Source: Augochlora pura (taxonomy: Eukaryota > Arthropoda > Insecta > Hymenoptera > Halictidae). Taken from it: 64,000 nucleotides of DNA. A program made the translations under genes and the position numbers. Shown in pieces: positions 22,747 to 34,542 of the stretch. How positions within the stretch are numbered: position 1 is the stretch's first letter; each line of letters starts with the position of its first letter. Below the pieces are notes generated by a model. It had not been told where the DNA came from. It made no database searches and saw nothing but the letters and a program-made list of their open reading frames with translations. The stretch lies in the NCBI RefSeq assembly GCF_028453695.1, contig NC_135773.1, positions 10,540,001 through 10,604,000 of the forward strand, in the 5' to 3' direction.

Positions 22747-25542
22747 CAGTTACGAAGTTACTACTGTCCCTGGCTCGTGCTTGATCGATTCGCAAGAACG
22801 ATCGGCGAGATCGCGGCTGAAAAATTCACTCGAGCTTCCTGCAATTTGTTCAATATTTAACGAGGATCATTTACGTGACAAGTGTATCTGTAGCGGAGTA
22901 AATCTCCCTCGGATTTCGTGCTTCGGCATCCGAACGGCAAAAACTCTCGTTTCCCCGTGGGGCGACCGACGAGACCCCCCTTCTTCTTATAAATCATACT
23001 TCTATTCGGTTGGTTAACCTGGCAACCCGCATAGCCTTTTGCAGACCCTATCCCACGCCCCGTGGCTGTGTTTATGTGCCATTTGCCGGGAAAGTGAAAT
23101 AATCGTCGTCCGCGCTGTAGTCGTTGTCGTCAACGTCGTCCGTGGTCGTTGTCGTCGGCGACGTTATCGTCGATCAGACGCAGATTCTTCTACCGGTGTG
23201 CGCAGGAAGGATCGAAAGAAAGGAGGAAAGGATAATCGCTGGTAATTCCCGGAAAATTCGGCAAACTGGAATTTTCCAGTTATTTTTCGAACGATACAGG
23301 TGTGCCGGTGTCGTTAACACGAGATGTTTCGTCGGATCAACGAAACTACATATTTCGATTATAACAATTATTGACATACGTAACACATGCGTCTTCTCAC
23401 GATCGCTTGTATTACTTCGAAATACATTCTGCTTAATTTAATAATCATCGGGAGCAAATTAATATATCTAATCGCAAGGACTAAATATCGCTCGGTTCAC
23501 TATTATCTGCACTTTTGTGTAACGATAAAATGAATAAAATAAGTCAATTAAACGCGTTCTACAGCTAGAATAGAAAACGCGTGTTGTATGCACTTTGTAA
23601 AAGAACGAGCATGGAGTATGCTGCAACGATTGTATTTTATTCAGACAATGTTTTTGAAAGCTTTCAATGACATCGATGTTTGTACATAAATTCACAGTTT
23701 CGCTCCCGTACATTGTAATTGTTAATAAAATAAACACTACACGAACCTCGCGCGAGGTTACAGCTGTTCTATTCAAGATCTGTTTCACTTCGTTTAATGA
23801 AATTCATTTCGAAGAATTTTTTTTGTTCTATATTCCGTGCAGCTTATGCTAGCGCCGATTCCGAATCGTCGCAGATTGCCGTTAACGAAGTTCAAAGCGA
23901 CACGCTGCATAATACGCGCTGCGTTAATATGAAAGCAACCGTTAATACAGGTGGTGACGACATTAAAGTCGGAAATTGCGTATCGGAATTCGTTAGGGGC
24001 CGCCGGGTGCGCACCGGCCTGCTATTGACAAAACTTTCGCGTCGCTGTTAGTTCGGTCCTCGGACACGATATATTGTGGTCTCGAATCGACGTGTGCACG
24101 TCGGATTTCCATGCTCAGGAATTCCGCAGGAATCCGTCGGCTGTCTCATTCGCCGGTGTTTCAGCCAACTACGTCCCCCTTTTTTCCTGATTCGGGTCCG
24201 ATACCGCCATCTTTTCCGAAATTGACGACAAACGGACGTCTGGTTAGCGCTCATTCCTTTCGCTGTCTGTGCATCGACGTTGACCTGTTTGTACATTTTT
24301 CATTTCAGACTTTCGAGCGTCACGAAATTGCTTCAATTATTAATCCTTTAATCCTTAACTGTCGAGAGTTTCTTTTTCTAATACTTGCCTATACAGAAAT
24401 ATTTTTTGTTAGTATACGGCGACAGATCAATGATGTAATAAGGTGCAATATTTGATAAAGAAAATTACAGCGATGACAACATAAACAGTTATGGTAGAAT
24501 GACGACTGTAAATTCTCATACCTGAAAGTAGACTTCGTGCATTTATAAGAGAGACGCGTGCATCTAAGGCCAAACGGTAAAAACGTTCCAAGAATAATTG
24601 AAGGATATAATTAAATTACTTTTAACTCGGCGACGACGCTTGCGAAATAAAGTAAAAATTAATATAGCTTCTGAATCTTGCAATAATTAATGCAGATCAT
24701 TTTTAGTTTACATAAATATCCGCAGTCTACTCATAACACCCACTTTTGTACATAACATCGCACACATGCGTACTATGAAATTAATTTATGCGCAGTTAGT
24801 TTAATAACTTCTTAAAATAAGTGCGGAGGATTTTAACGCAGAAATAACTTTTAGGCTGCTTAATTCGATAAGATCACAGGTTACCGGATTTACAAGTCCG
24901 CGAAGTGCGCGGCGCTGAAATCCTCGAATCGTTGATTGATCGAATCGTTTGTCGTGGCCGAGACTTAGCTGACGCGCGTCAAAACGCAATCGAGTGTCGA
25001 GCCGACCGGGATCCGAGGGATGAAACCGATATCCTGCCGCGACGAAGCGGAATACAAGGGTGCGCGAATAATTTCCAACGGGCGGTACGCGGCGGAATCG
25101 ATCGGCAAAATTGAATATTCTCGTTAAGAAAATATTTCCACAGGCTCGGCCGCGCGGATTAAGTCGGCTTTGAGCCTCGACGCTTTTCCGGGCAACCCCC
25201 TTATCCGCCCATCCCCGGTTCCCACCTTGGATGTCCGATCTCTGCTTATGCAATGGTGCTGCGAAATCTTTCGAACCTGCAAACTCGTCGTAAAATAATT
25301 ATCTCGCGAATATTACGGATAATGAATGCCTGTTGAAATTGAATAAACCGTCGGCAAACTTTCGTTGTTCTTAAAAATACATATTTGATATTATCAAATA
25401 TCTAATAGTTACCAGGTTTCATGCATTTTTCACTGAAATAACTACATATCTTATTAAAATTAAAGACAGAAGTGATATTTTTATATGACTTAAGTTTCTC
25501 ATAATTATCTTAGAAAATCTTAATCATTAAAATGTGATCATT
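22747..25542. other. Intron-like DNA
   Basis: Contains GTCGT-rich simple sequence at about 23100-23180, a possible fossil retrotransposon fragment on the minus strand (listed) and one AGACTGCGGATTTT-type motif at 24714-24729. No exon supported. Confidence 0.4.
23620..23735 (-). pseudogene. Possible decayed non-LTR retrotransposon reverse-transcriptase fragment
   Basis: Minus-strand translation includes ITMYGSETVNLCTN followed by VIESFQKHCLNKI. This resembles the region just after the reverse-transcriptase core of insect LINEs (jockey-like and related), where a YGxExW-like segment is followed by an ExFQxKxLRxI-like helix. The surrounding frame is short, lacks the FADD active-site motif and does not extend into a recognisable thumb or zinc knuckle. 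It is at best a short fossil, and the similarity is from memory of the family pattern only. Confidence 0.3.
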
Positions 25543-25963
25543 AAGACTGCGGGTTTTTATTCTTTATTTAATAAGACAAAGTCCTCTTCATCGATTCAAA
25601 GTTTCTCCATTGCAAAAATATTGTTATAACGCTGTTAGTTCTCGTTAATTTACACTCCTTCTTTCATTTTTCGAATTTGTACACAGGTTAATAATCACTA
25701 TGCGAAAGAAAACTGTTTTCTACATCAATTGTAAGAAACAGAAATTGATGTATGGTTGTTCTGAAGTTCCTTTAACCCCTAGCACTACAATAACGAGCCA
25801 GTCTCGTGGTGAAAATTTTATGTAAGCTCTACTAAATATGAATATTATTAATTTCTTCTGCATCGACGTAAAAATAAATTCTTCTGTTATCAAAGTCGAG
25901 AAACGAAAGTCGATAAAGACAATACAGGAGACAAAATGTTGTCTGGTCATAGTAGAAAAATTA

Positions 25964-26210
25964 TTAACACTAGATTGCCTAAGCAAGTCATTTTGACTGC
26001 TTTTCAATTTCAGTTAGAAAAATAATTATGTAAATAATGACACAGCTTCTTATAATTTTGTGACTTCTTCTACAACATATAAATGCGTTTATTAATCATT
26101 GTTGTTGCCCCCCCCCCCCCCTGCTTTTCGGTAAATAAGGGAGTACTAAAACAATATTGCCGAAAAGCAGTCATTTTCCCGTCTTCAAGTTCCCGTCTTT
26201 CTAGTGTTAA
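25964..26210. mobile_element. TTAA-type miniature element, innermost layer
   Basis: The terminal repeats are a perfect inverted pair, TTAACACTAGA at 25964-25974 and TCTAGTGTTAA at 26200-26210. Both strands continue inward to ATGACTGCTTTT-like sequence, so the inverted similarity extends in patches. It contains a 14-base poly-C tract (26108-26121) and the inverted repeat CTGCTTTTCGG / CCGAAAAGCAG at 26121-26131 and 26160-26170. Non-coding, 247 bp. Confidence 0.6.
26108..26121 (+). repeat. Poly-C tract, 14 bases
   Basis: Inside the innermost TTAA element, directly beside the inverted repeat at 26121-26170. Confidence 0.95.
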
Positions 26211-27453
26211 GTACAAGTAAGTGCTAATCGTCTTTAGCATGAAAGGAGCGATAGTGTAAGGGGTTAACTGTCTTAATGTGCAATCACTTATCTACGTAAA
26301 ATCCGCAGTATAATAATCTGACAATACTTTGAAATAATCTGTCACGGAACAAATAAAATTACTTGCATATTCTAACTCACAGAAGGGCAGACGACGCGTA
26401 AGGTACGCCGCGTAAATTGTTACTCTGCAGTTCATCCCCAAAACGGTAGCCACATGTGAGCTTGTATACAGAAATGCCAAAGCGATTCGTCGAGGGTACT
26501 TGTGGCCTGCAGCACTCCACCCTCCGCGACCGCGGACTTGACGGCTGATTGAAAAGTTAGTGCGCCCCCAATCTGGAAGATGAGTCCCCGAAATTAAATC
26601 ACTTCTTTCGATGGGGGTGGCTTTCGGTGGGGAACCGTGGACCTGGCAGGGCGCGTTCCGGCATTTGTTACGCGGACCATTAGACAGAATTAGAATCTCC
26701 TTTCTGCAGGAACGTGTATTTTTCGGATCTTGTAAGATGAATTATGCTGAGCCGTGATACTGTTATCAATGATCATTAATTATTCACTTGGTGTTTTCTC
26801 CTTCAGATTTTCTGCTTTATTTTTTTAACGTGTGACTTTAGTATATGTTAGCATACTTAATTTATTGAATTGTTGCAACTGTTCTTATTGAACAATGAAG
26901 AGAATTTTCATTATTGTGAATGTTGAGAGATTGCTGGATGGAAAAGCCCTTAGTATTTAGTATCTCGACCACGGAATCTCGTAGCTTCATAAGATGCCAT
27001 CTGCTTGGGGTTGCATTTGGCGGTATCGTAGAAGGGAATCTGGCGGTTCCCCGGTTCACCGGGTTCCGTTGGGAGGATTGACAGGCGACTTCCCGAACGA
27101 TGACACAGGGAGCCCCGAAGGATGATCGAGGCGGCGTGCGTGTCGCTCCGCAATTTGTCCGAAACGGTTTCGAATCGCAAACCGGGAGGGGACCGCCCGG
27201 GTCGATCGCATTAACGACATTTTTACGTGATAGCGTGGCGAGCACGCGACCGAGAAACCGAGAGAGAGTTCGGTTCCGCCTGAAAAAAAGAGCCCAGTTC
27301 CTGGGAGGAAAAAACGCGGAAGTCCGAGAAACGCATTTAGGTAATCAGATCAAGGGTGTAATTAGCGGATCCAGAAGTTGGAGTGGGCTCCGTTCCGACA
27401 CGGCGTATCAATGGGACGCGCGTGTAGATGCCACGAGTGACGTAGCCGCGCGG

Positions 27454-27482
27454 ATAATTAACGATCGCAATTCGTTAATTAT
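27454..27482. promoter_or_regulatory. Inverted pair of TAATTA sites (11-bp arms, 7-bp loop)
   Basis: ATAATTAACGA at 27454-27464 is exactly complementary to TCGTTAATTAT at 27472-27482. Each arm holds TAATTA, the core bound by many homeodomain proteins. The site lies in a CpG-rich segment of the long intron, an arrangement seen in intronic enhancers. Regulatory function is inference from the motif alone. Confidence 0.4.
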
Positions 27483-29234
27483 ACGCATTAACGGGGGCCG
27501 TGGCGCTGATGGATCCACGGATCGCATGGGCTCGGGAACAGGCCGGTCATTAATTGTCGCCGGTCGGAGGAAAAAGCGCGGACACTTGCCGATGCGGCGC
27601 GGAATGGAGCGGAGCGGAGCGGAGAGGCGTCGCGCCGCGATGCTCTTTCCGGCCGGAGGAAGTCTCCGCGGGACGCCGGCGAAAGGAACGGGCAATAAAC
27701 AAAGAGATTCTCCTTTTTTGTCCGAGGCAATCGTTCGTCTCCTGGTGGCCACGCACTGTTCGCCTCGTTGTAAGCTGATTTCGCGATCGCTGAAAGGATT
27801 CTCACCGGGTGGGAGAAAGAGGAAAATTCCTTTGAGCTCTCTCGCAAGCCTCGGCGACCTGTCTGCGTCCTGCCGCGCGTCATTTTCACGGCGATCTCGA
27901 AGCTGTCCACGGGCGTAAAGAGTCGCGACGATCGCGGAGCAGGTGGAGAGGGGGCACCCGGCCGCTCCTTTTCGTAATTAAAATCCCCTTTCCCGACTTT
28001 CCATTACAGAGAAACGAGTCCGAACGGGGACGCGAGGCACCTCGTTACAAGAGTTGTCCGCGCGCTCTCCGCCCGAGAAACGGGGAACATTCGGTCCCAT
28101 TATGCCGGGGTCACGCGTGTTAGGCCAACATAATATCCGCGGCGGGCCCGTTCTTTTGCCAGGCGAGCACTCCGTCGTCACTCTCTCGAGCGACCCGAAA
28201 GGAGAGAACCGCCGAGACCGTCGCGAGATGCGCTCTCGCAAGCCGGCCAAATGAAAAGCCGTCTTTAGAACCGCGGCTAGATCGCCACGGTGCGCTGGGC
28301 TGCCTACGAAAACGAGAACAGAGGGAAGAAAAGGTGGACACGTCTTCTTGGGGCGTGCACTACAATCGCGGAGGAGTCCCACCCCCCTCTACCGGGGGTT
28401 GTTACGTAAAGTAACCGACGACCTCGTTATTTTCTCTCCTCGGCCAGCCGGAAATGTGAAAACGTTGATGCAGAAACGCCCATCCCCCGTGTGCCTGGAT
28501 AGGGGTACCGCGAGCAATGATATCTCAACCGGTCAAGAATGCCGGTGATGAAAATGGGACGTTTTCAAAGTTCCGTGAAGACAAGGCGAAGAACTTGTTC
28601 GGAGGAGTGGCTCGCAACCTTCTCCCTTGTAGCTTGGTATTTGGGTTAAACCACCAGATTTTACCACTCCGTTGATGCACCGACCCAACTTTGATGTTCT
28701 TTCTTTGCGAATCGTGTAGTGAACTCCGACAGGGTTGCACAGCGAAACTATTGTTTACCAGGACTTTTGGTTTTCGTTGACAATGAAGAGAAATCTTCGA
28801 GCGGAGTGTCGAAGTATGGCAGAAGCTATTGGAAAGGTGATGTAAAGAAGTTAATTGCACAAGACACGCTTGTTATTTTTCGAACAATTTAGTAATTGCA
28901 TTACTCATAACATCAATCCAACGTTCATTCATTATTCCTATAAATACAAATGAGACAGAATTGGTCGTATTAAAATATAAAACAAATAACTTCTCTAAAA
29001 TTGGACTAAACGATTTAGATTTCTTTTTAGATAGCGTTAGTTTGTCAATCACTTTCCTTTTTACATGCTCAGATATAAAATTTCTGTAAAATTTATTGTA
29101 CACATTGTGTTGCGAACGAGTTCTTTCAATGTCTAAAAATACTCAATTGGTTTCGTTTTAAACAAAATTTTGTTTTAAATGATGTCACCACAGCACAATT
29201 GTTAGGAACACGTGGTGGTTAAGCAAGTAACTTT

Positions 29235-29254
29235 ACGCAACGCAACGCAACGCA
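29235..29254. repeat. (ACGCA)4 short pentanucleotide repeat
   Basis: Four direct ACGCA units. Confidence 0.85.
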
Positions 29255-30157
29255 GTTTTCTTCGGGAAAACCATGAAAGTTGGAGCCACCCACGTCGTCG
29301 GTGTGCACCGTTCGCAGCATAGGGACACCCGACACCCGTGCAGCAGCCACGTCAGTGCAATCTTTAATTAAGATTTACGAGCAGCGCCTGCCAGCCGCGG
29401 TTTCCACCCTCGATCGGTCGAAAGTAATCGGAAGCAATTTCCTCCTCCGGCTGGGTGCGTAAGACATAAACCATTCCGGCTCGTTCCGAGGAATCGGACG
29501 CAGTTCATACGCAGAGCGAACGCGCGACCGCAAAAGGGACGCAGGAACGTCGAACGGAAACTGCGAACGGACAGTCTCATCCGCAGCCCGCTTTAATCAA
29601 TGCTAACGATCCGTTTATTATTCGAAGGGTCGAAACCGGGGTGTGTAGGGGTGACCTTACGTGGGCTTGCGAGGGTCAGTTCCCTCCTGTCCGATGAAAT
29701 TGCGTTACCGCGTCCAGGCGTCGCCAAACTGACTCCACCGGACCAACACTCGGCCATCCTCCCCGTTTCAGGGTTCAAAGGCGCACGGGGCGCCGATTGA
29801 AATCACTTCCAGCGGAAGTCTGTCGGTTAGGGCCGACGGTACGTTCCTGTATTTCATGTCTCATTTGTCGCGAGCGCTGACGACTTATAGGCTCGGTTGT
29901 TTAACAGTCGGAAAAGGGACAATCGGATGGTGGGACGGAAAGCGGTGCCGAGTCACATTTGACCCAAGCTAAACTAGTGTACCGAACTGTTAATACTAAA
30001 CGCATCGAGTCGGTCAAGTTTATGTAAATAACCTTCGTCTTTAAGGATTTTAATATTTTACTTTTAAAAGTAACATACCGAATGTGACTAGAACCTTTTT
30101 TTACTAGAATCAAATAAGAGTTAAGCTAACATGTCTTATGGTATTTTTGGAATTGAT

Positions 30158-30180
30158 AGTTAACACTCGACGTGTTAACT
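30158..30180. repeat. 9-bp inverted repeat AGTTAACAC / GTGTTAACT
   Basis: Perfect arms around a 5-base spacer (TCGAC). It contains TTAA twice but has no element-like flanks. Confidence 0.8.
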
Positions 30181-33100
30181 GTTACTGATTGGTCTTTTGC
30201 TGTCGCGACACCGAGAAACAGATTAAGCTCAAAAAATGAGGGACGCGCAACGAGAAAGGTATATAATCGAACGACTTCGTAAGTCGAATTATCCTCGGAA
30301 TGCCGGGAACGCTGCTTCCGATTTCGGGACGCATTCGTCGGGTTTATTCGAACGAGTTCTTTCGGAAGTTGGTCCTCGGGGACGGCCGTAGTTGGTCCCC
30401 GACGAACTTGGAACGGGGCCACTCGCCCAAACGCAATTAAAATTCCGATGTAGCTACCGCCGATTTATGGATCGTAAAGGAGATTCGTTACTCGTCCCGA
30501 TAGTTCTCCTCGTTTTAAGTAGATCATTCGGGAGGTTTTATTTTTTTTTTCTCCTCGCACAACTTTCCCCCTTTACCTACTAAAATTCTCCTTCGCGCCG
30601 GCTATTTATTCGCGAGAACCACGGGTCTCTTGTGCGTCGTGCAATTAGCCGTTAGACACCGTAAACACGTTGTTGCTTCCTTCCAGGCTTCAAGTGCTCA
30701 TACTTTACTCGAAGTTAATGCCGTTCGACTCCAGTAGCTTGAAGAAATTGCTCAAATTCGTAGACAATGTTCCAGCAGGCTTTCTAACATAGTTTACTGT
30801 AAAGTAGTTCTCATATTCTAGAAAAGATGAAATGCTCATCAAACTTCTTCCAAGACTTTTTTATGCGAACTTGTAAAAAATCCAAAATTATGTAAACGCA
30901 TAAAATATTTACGACCGATGGTTATATGCTATTGACGTAGCAAGAGAGCGTGTGAACGAGGTGTCGGTGCTATTGATAATAAATTACGTATTTCGAATAT
31001 TTCGATCGATATAACAATATTCACAAATGTAAAAACATTTTCTCAAGAATAGTTTTCACATCGTTTGTTTTGAAATTGCTAAAGTTCCAAAGGAATGATT
31101 GAATAATTTCTTAACTTAAAATTACCTATACTCAAAATAGCCAAATGTCCAAACAAGTACAGTCATATAATTTTTATAAAGCAATACTATTTTTGAGCTC
31201 GTTTTAATTATCTCTGTAGTCTGGCATGTCTACAGTTATTTATGGAAACAGTATTGTGAAATAAGTAATTTTTATAAATTACTGATTTATTGTGTTTGCT
31301 TTAAATGGATAAAATTTTTCTATTATATTTTCTATATAAAATATTTTTTCTATTAGAATCCGAGTGAAAGTAGTAAATAATATTTTCTCACGATTTAACT
31401 TTAAATAAAATAGCATTTCCAAATGGCATTTATTTACACCAATATTTTAATGTTTATTATTTTATATGTAATTATTTCAAATTATCCCAGCCCTGGCGGA
31501 AATCAAAGAGTGCGTCGCGATCACAAAGTGCGCACAGTCGAAAAGAAGAGCACACTCGACCAAAGTAACGTTAAATGGCTCCTACAGAAAAACAATTACA
31601 TCGCAAGAAAATTGCATCGAACAATCGTAACAATGATTGCCCGCGGTATGAACAACTAACGAGGCGTTCCTGATAGCGGGAGGATGCGCGACGCGCGTTC
31701 GTTCGAGAGTGCTCGCCGGGCGTGCACTTTTCGCGGCCGTAAAAGACGCCGCGGTGTTTTAATTACGATGCAATTTTCTTTGCGGCGCCCGGCTCTTTGA
31801 AATGCTGTTAGACTTCCACTCGAATACACGAAGCAATCACGCGCTTGCCGGTCGGTCGTCTCGCGGCGACGCAACGCGTTTGGATCCGCGAAGATTAAAG
31901 GGGGACCCGCCCTTTTCTCTCCCTCGTGCACGCATCGTCCCCTACGAGTTTGCCAGCGAGCGCCGCAAGTGCGCAAATATCCAGAAGACCCGCGACTATT
32001 CTGTGCGATCGTCTTCACGGGCCAGAAGTGCTCGCGCGAGACTTCTGCTTTTGAACTCTTCCGAACAACAGCCGTTCGACGCCGATTCCGAACTTTGTTC
32101 TTCTGCCGAATCGTCTAATGTGTGCTTGTCGTAGACTGGAGAGAGTCTTATTCATATTAGAAAATTATATACATCGATTCAGAATTGATTGGTCTCACTG
32201 TTTTATAAATATGTAAAATGTTCTATATACTTCCGAAGAGTGTACAAAGGTTTAAATCGACCCCTTGAAATCGAGTGATGACTCTGAGGCACCACTAAAA
32301 TTATTTAGTTTAGATTTAAAAACATTGTTAACAGTGAAACTGTTGGTACGAGTTACAAGAATTAATTCCTTATATATAAAAAATATTTTGTCATGTAAAA
32401 TGAAATTATTGTAAGCTAGACAAATTATTTTAGATTTGTAGTTAAAATGGTTTCGAGTACAAAGGTTCAAGCTCGATGGTTTGAAGTCAAAGTAACGGCT
32501 CGCTCCACTTCTGCGTTGCACGTTTGAATCTCTGCTTGCTCACGGGTAAATTCACGTGGCAGTGTTTCAAGGGATACACGATCGAGCAGCATGACGAACC
32601 GAAATCTTTTCGGGCCCGAGTCCTTTCGTCTCGTTTCATCCGTTAAATGACTCGATTCGATGCCGCGTTATTTTCCCGCCCACGGCGATGCTTTATCATA
32701 CGGTCATCGCTTCCACGCTTGTCAACTTTCTGTATCCGTCCCACCCACACCAATGAAAATTCCGTATAAACCCCATTTGCGATCCAATCCGGTCTGATGA
32801 ATTCCAGAAAACGCACGAGTCACTGACGGAATGGGTATCCGGCGTAGGGAGGATGCAAGACCTATAATGGATTATCGAGGGCGACTGATCGGTAATCGAA
32901 TATCAGTGGGGGTTAAAATCCATCAAATCTTCCTCTTCCGTTGACGCGACAAGTTACTCTCGTTCTGCTATACACCGTTCCCGATTTTGCTGCCTGCGAG
33001 ATGACCGAATCTCAACTTTGTTGGGAGCAGTTGTTATCTTGTCATAAGATGTTGCTCACGCTCTAGTGAATTATTATTCATTGGATTTTTATGCGGAATA

Positions 33101-33396
33101 GAAATTGGCCGAATTAATGGCAGGATGCATAAAATATGTACGGAATCTTTTTCTTTCTTTAATTAGTTCATCGAATTGAACGCAACGGTATTTTTTATTC
33201 TTTACGTGTTCTTATTCTTCTGTATTTAATTTACTCGCGTTAGTTATAGCTGTATAAAATTCAATGTCTATTCCGAGTTGTTCAGAAATTAGTTCCCATG
33301 GATTCCTATCCTGCTTCCATTAGGACAAAGGAATGTTTTAAATATATTACTCATCTTTATAATTACAGCATCTTTAGAAAAAATGTATGTATGTGA

Positions 33397-33658
33397 AACC
33401 TCGCAATTCCATTTAGCTCGACGAAACTCGGGCCCGAGCGGTCCGCATCAACGCATGCTAAACAGACCAGATTGATGTTTGTAAACAGTCGCAATACGAT
33501 CCGAAATGTATGTGTCGCCCAAGCAGGTGTTCGCGACTCAGACTCGCGATGTTTATGTTTGGCCCAAGTAACTGTTCGCGAGTCTGACTCGCGATATTCA
33601 TGTTTGGGCAAAAATCTTCATCGCGAGTCTGACTCGCTCAAGTACGGGAAGGGGTTAA
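33397..33658 (+). mobile_element. Second copy of the 22.5 kb miniature TTAA element
   Basis: Nearly collinear with 22484-22746, including the CATTTAGCTCGACGAAACTC segment, the CGGTCCGCATCAACGC segment and three GAGTC palindromes at matching spacing. The first palindrome has drifted to GCGACTCAGACTCGC. The right TTAA (33655-33658) and CGGGAAGGGG end are intact, but the left terminal repeat has decayed (GAAACCTCGCAATTCCA). Same orientation as the 22.5 kb copy. Non-coding. Confidence 0.8.
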
Positions 33659-34066
33659 GTATTCATCGTTGCTGACACCCGAAAAATTACAGATCGATGA
33701 TGGTAGATTGAGAATCACGTTCATCGGTTGGACTCTGAACAAATGTTTGACCAAACATTCTTCCGAAGGAGCTTGGCCTGGATCTAACCTAGAGCGTGAA
33801 CTCGCGGATTCGAAACTGTGGAATAATATTTGAGGAGCGTGGCACGATCGAATCGATGGCTTGTATCGAGTTTTACTTTGACTCGGCAATCTTTGTGGCT
33901 CGTGCACCGATTACCAGGGGATGATCGATGAGGGCGGGAGGGAGGTTCAACGCGACGGAAGAGTGGCGGAAGTGGACAGTATGTAGCGAGAATGAAACAT
34001 TCGTAACGTTATTGTTCGGAAGCGGACGAGGGCTCGCCGCCGCGAAGGTTGACGTCCCCATCCGTC
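33659..34066 (+). other. Presumed 5' flank or 5'UTR of the 34 kb candidate exon
   Basis: Moderately GC-rich DNA without repeats. In the frame of the ATG at 34067 it stays open back to a stop at about 34007, so that ATG need not be the true 5' limit of the exon. Weak acceptor-like AG sites occur at 34022, 34030 and 34047, none with a good pyrimidine tract. This favours a transcription start or leader here over an internal exon. Confidence 0.3.
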
Positions 34067-34156
34067 ATGATGTCGTCGGGCATCCAGCAGCCTTTCAACC
34101 CCATAGAGGCGCCGGAACCACATGTGCGCACGGTGCCGAGCGTAATCGTGCACCAG
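34067..34156 (+). CDS. Candidate short first coding exon (30 codons), alternative 5' start
   Basis: Two consecutive ATGs at 34067 and 34070 open a 30-codon frame ending CAC CAG|GTGCCT, an acceptable donor, in phase 0. It would read to a stop (34166-34168) four codons later if not spliced. The product begins MMSSGIQQPFNPIEAPEP and ends with VPSVIVHQ; composition and third-position GC look coding and match the exons at 49 and 51 kb. Phase 0 lets it join the exon at 48976. It could thus be the first exon of a shorter isoform with its own promoter inside the large intron. The overlapping 162-codon frame at 33928-34416 is less gene-like and runs into poly-C. Not recognised; the link to the 49 kb gene is inference. 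Confidence 0.45.
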
Positions 34157-34226
34157 GTGCCTCGCTAACGTCTCTTAACGAAGGACACAACCCCCGCCGT
34201 GCTTTTCGTTCTCTCCCTTTCCCCTG

Positions 34227-34239
34227 CCCCCCCCCCCCC
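34227..34239 (+). repeat. Poly-C tract, 13 bases
   Basis: Thirteen C within a CT-rich run of about 34195-34300. Confidence 0.9.
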
Positions 34240-34523
34240 ACCCTTCGCACGCCCCCGCGAGCCTCCGCCTCGTGCCCGCTTTCTTTTTCCCTCTTTTCTT
34301 GCGCGCGAGGAGAGAGAGACAGCCGACACCCGTCAAGGCGGAAGAGAGAAAGAGAGAGACGAGAAACATCTCTTAACAAGCGTCGAGCAACTCGGTCTCG
34401 GTACTCGGGAACGTAAAAGGGACTTTTTGCTTGTTAGATTGTTTGCTCTCGTCGAACGAGAGAGGGCAGAGGATTCGGTTTTTCACCAGAGAGAATAACG
34501 GGTTCGTCTTCTTCGAGAAAGCG

Positions 34524-34542
34524 CCCCCCCCCCCCCCCCCCC
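34524..34542 (+). repeat. Poly-C tract, 19 bases
   Basis: Nineteen C followed by GGGTTGCC. Confidence 0.95.

Larger units (their letters stand above)
25772..26267. mobile_element. TTAA-type miniature element, middle layer of the nest
   Basis: TTAA at 25772-25775 and 26264-26267 bound termini TTAACCCCTAGCACTAC (left) and TTAACCCCTTACACTAT (right, other strand), which match at 13 of 17 positions. The 496 bp include the inner element at 25964-26210. The longest open frame inside is minus-strand and resembles nothing known. Confidence 0.5.
25543..26312. mobile_element. Candidate TA-type element, outer layer of a nested insertion
   Basis: The left border AGACTGCGGGTTTTTA (from about 25545) and the right border, read on the other strand as TATACTGCGGATTTTA (to 26312), form an imperfect inverted pair. 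They match the ends of the element at 49938-50687. Two TTAA-type elements lie inside (25772-26267 and 25964-26210), so this reads as the oldest of three insertions. Exact borders and the TA duplication are unclear because the left end has diverged. No coding capacity is seen. Confidence 0.4.
26313..33396. other. Intron-like DNA with a long CpG-rich segment
   Basis: About 27050-28300 is CpG-rich and open in several frames on both strands, including a 272-codon plus frame at 27100-27918. That frame is Arg/Ser/Gly-rich in a way expected from base composition, and no splice structure supports it. CpG-rich DNA also occurs at about 29260-29830 and 31680-32000. The rest is AT-rich without recognisable features. 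Confidence 0.4.

Noticed and set aside
27100..27918. 272-codon plus-strand frame, among the longest in the window
   Set aside because: CpG-rich DNA open in several frames on both strands; Arg/Ser/Gly-biased, no splice borders, no recognisable motif.
33928..34416. 162-codon plus-strand frame overlapping the 34 kb candidate exon
   Set aside because: Runs into poly-C and GA-rich DNA; the other frame has tandem ATGs, better composition and a donor.
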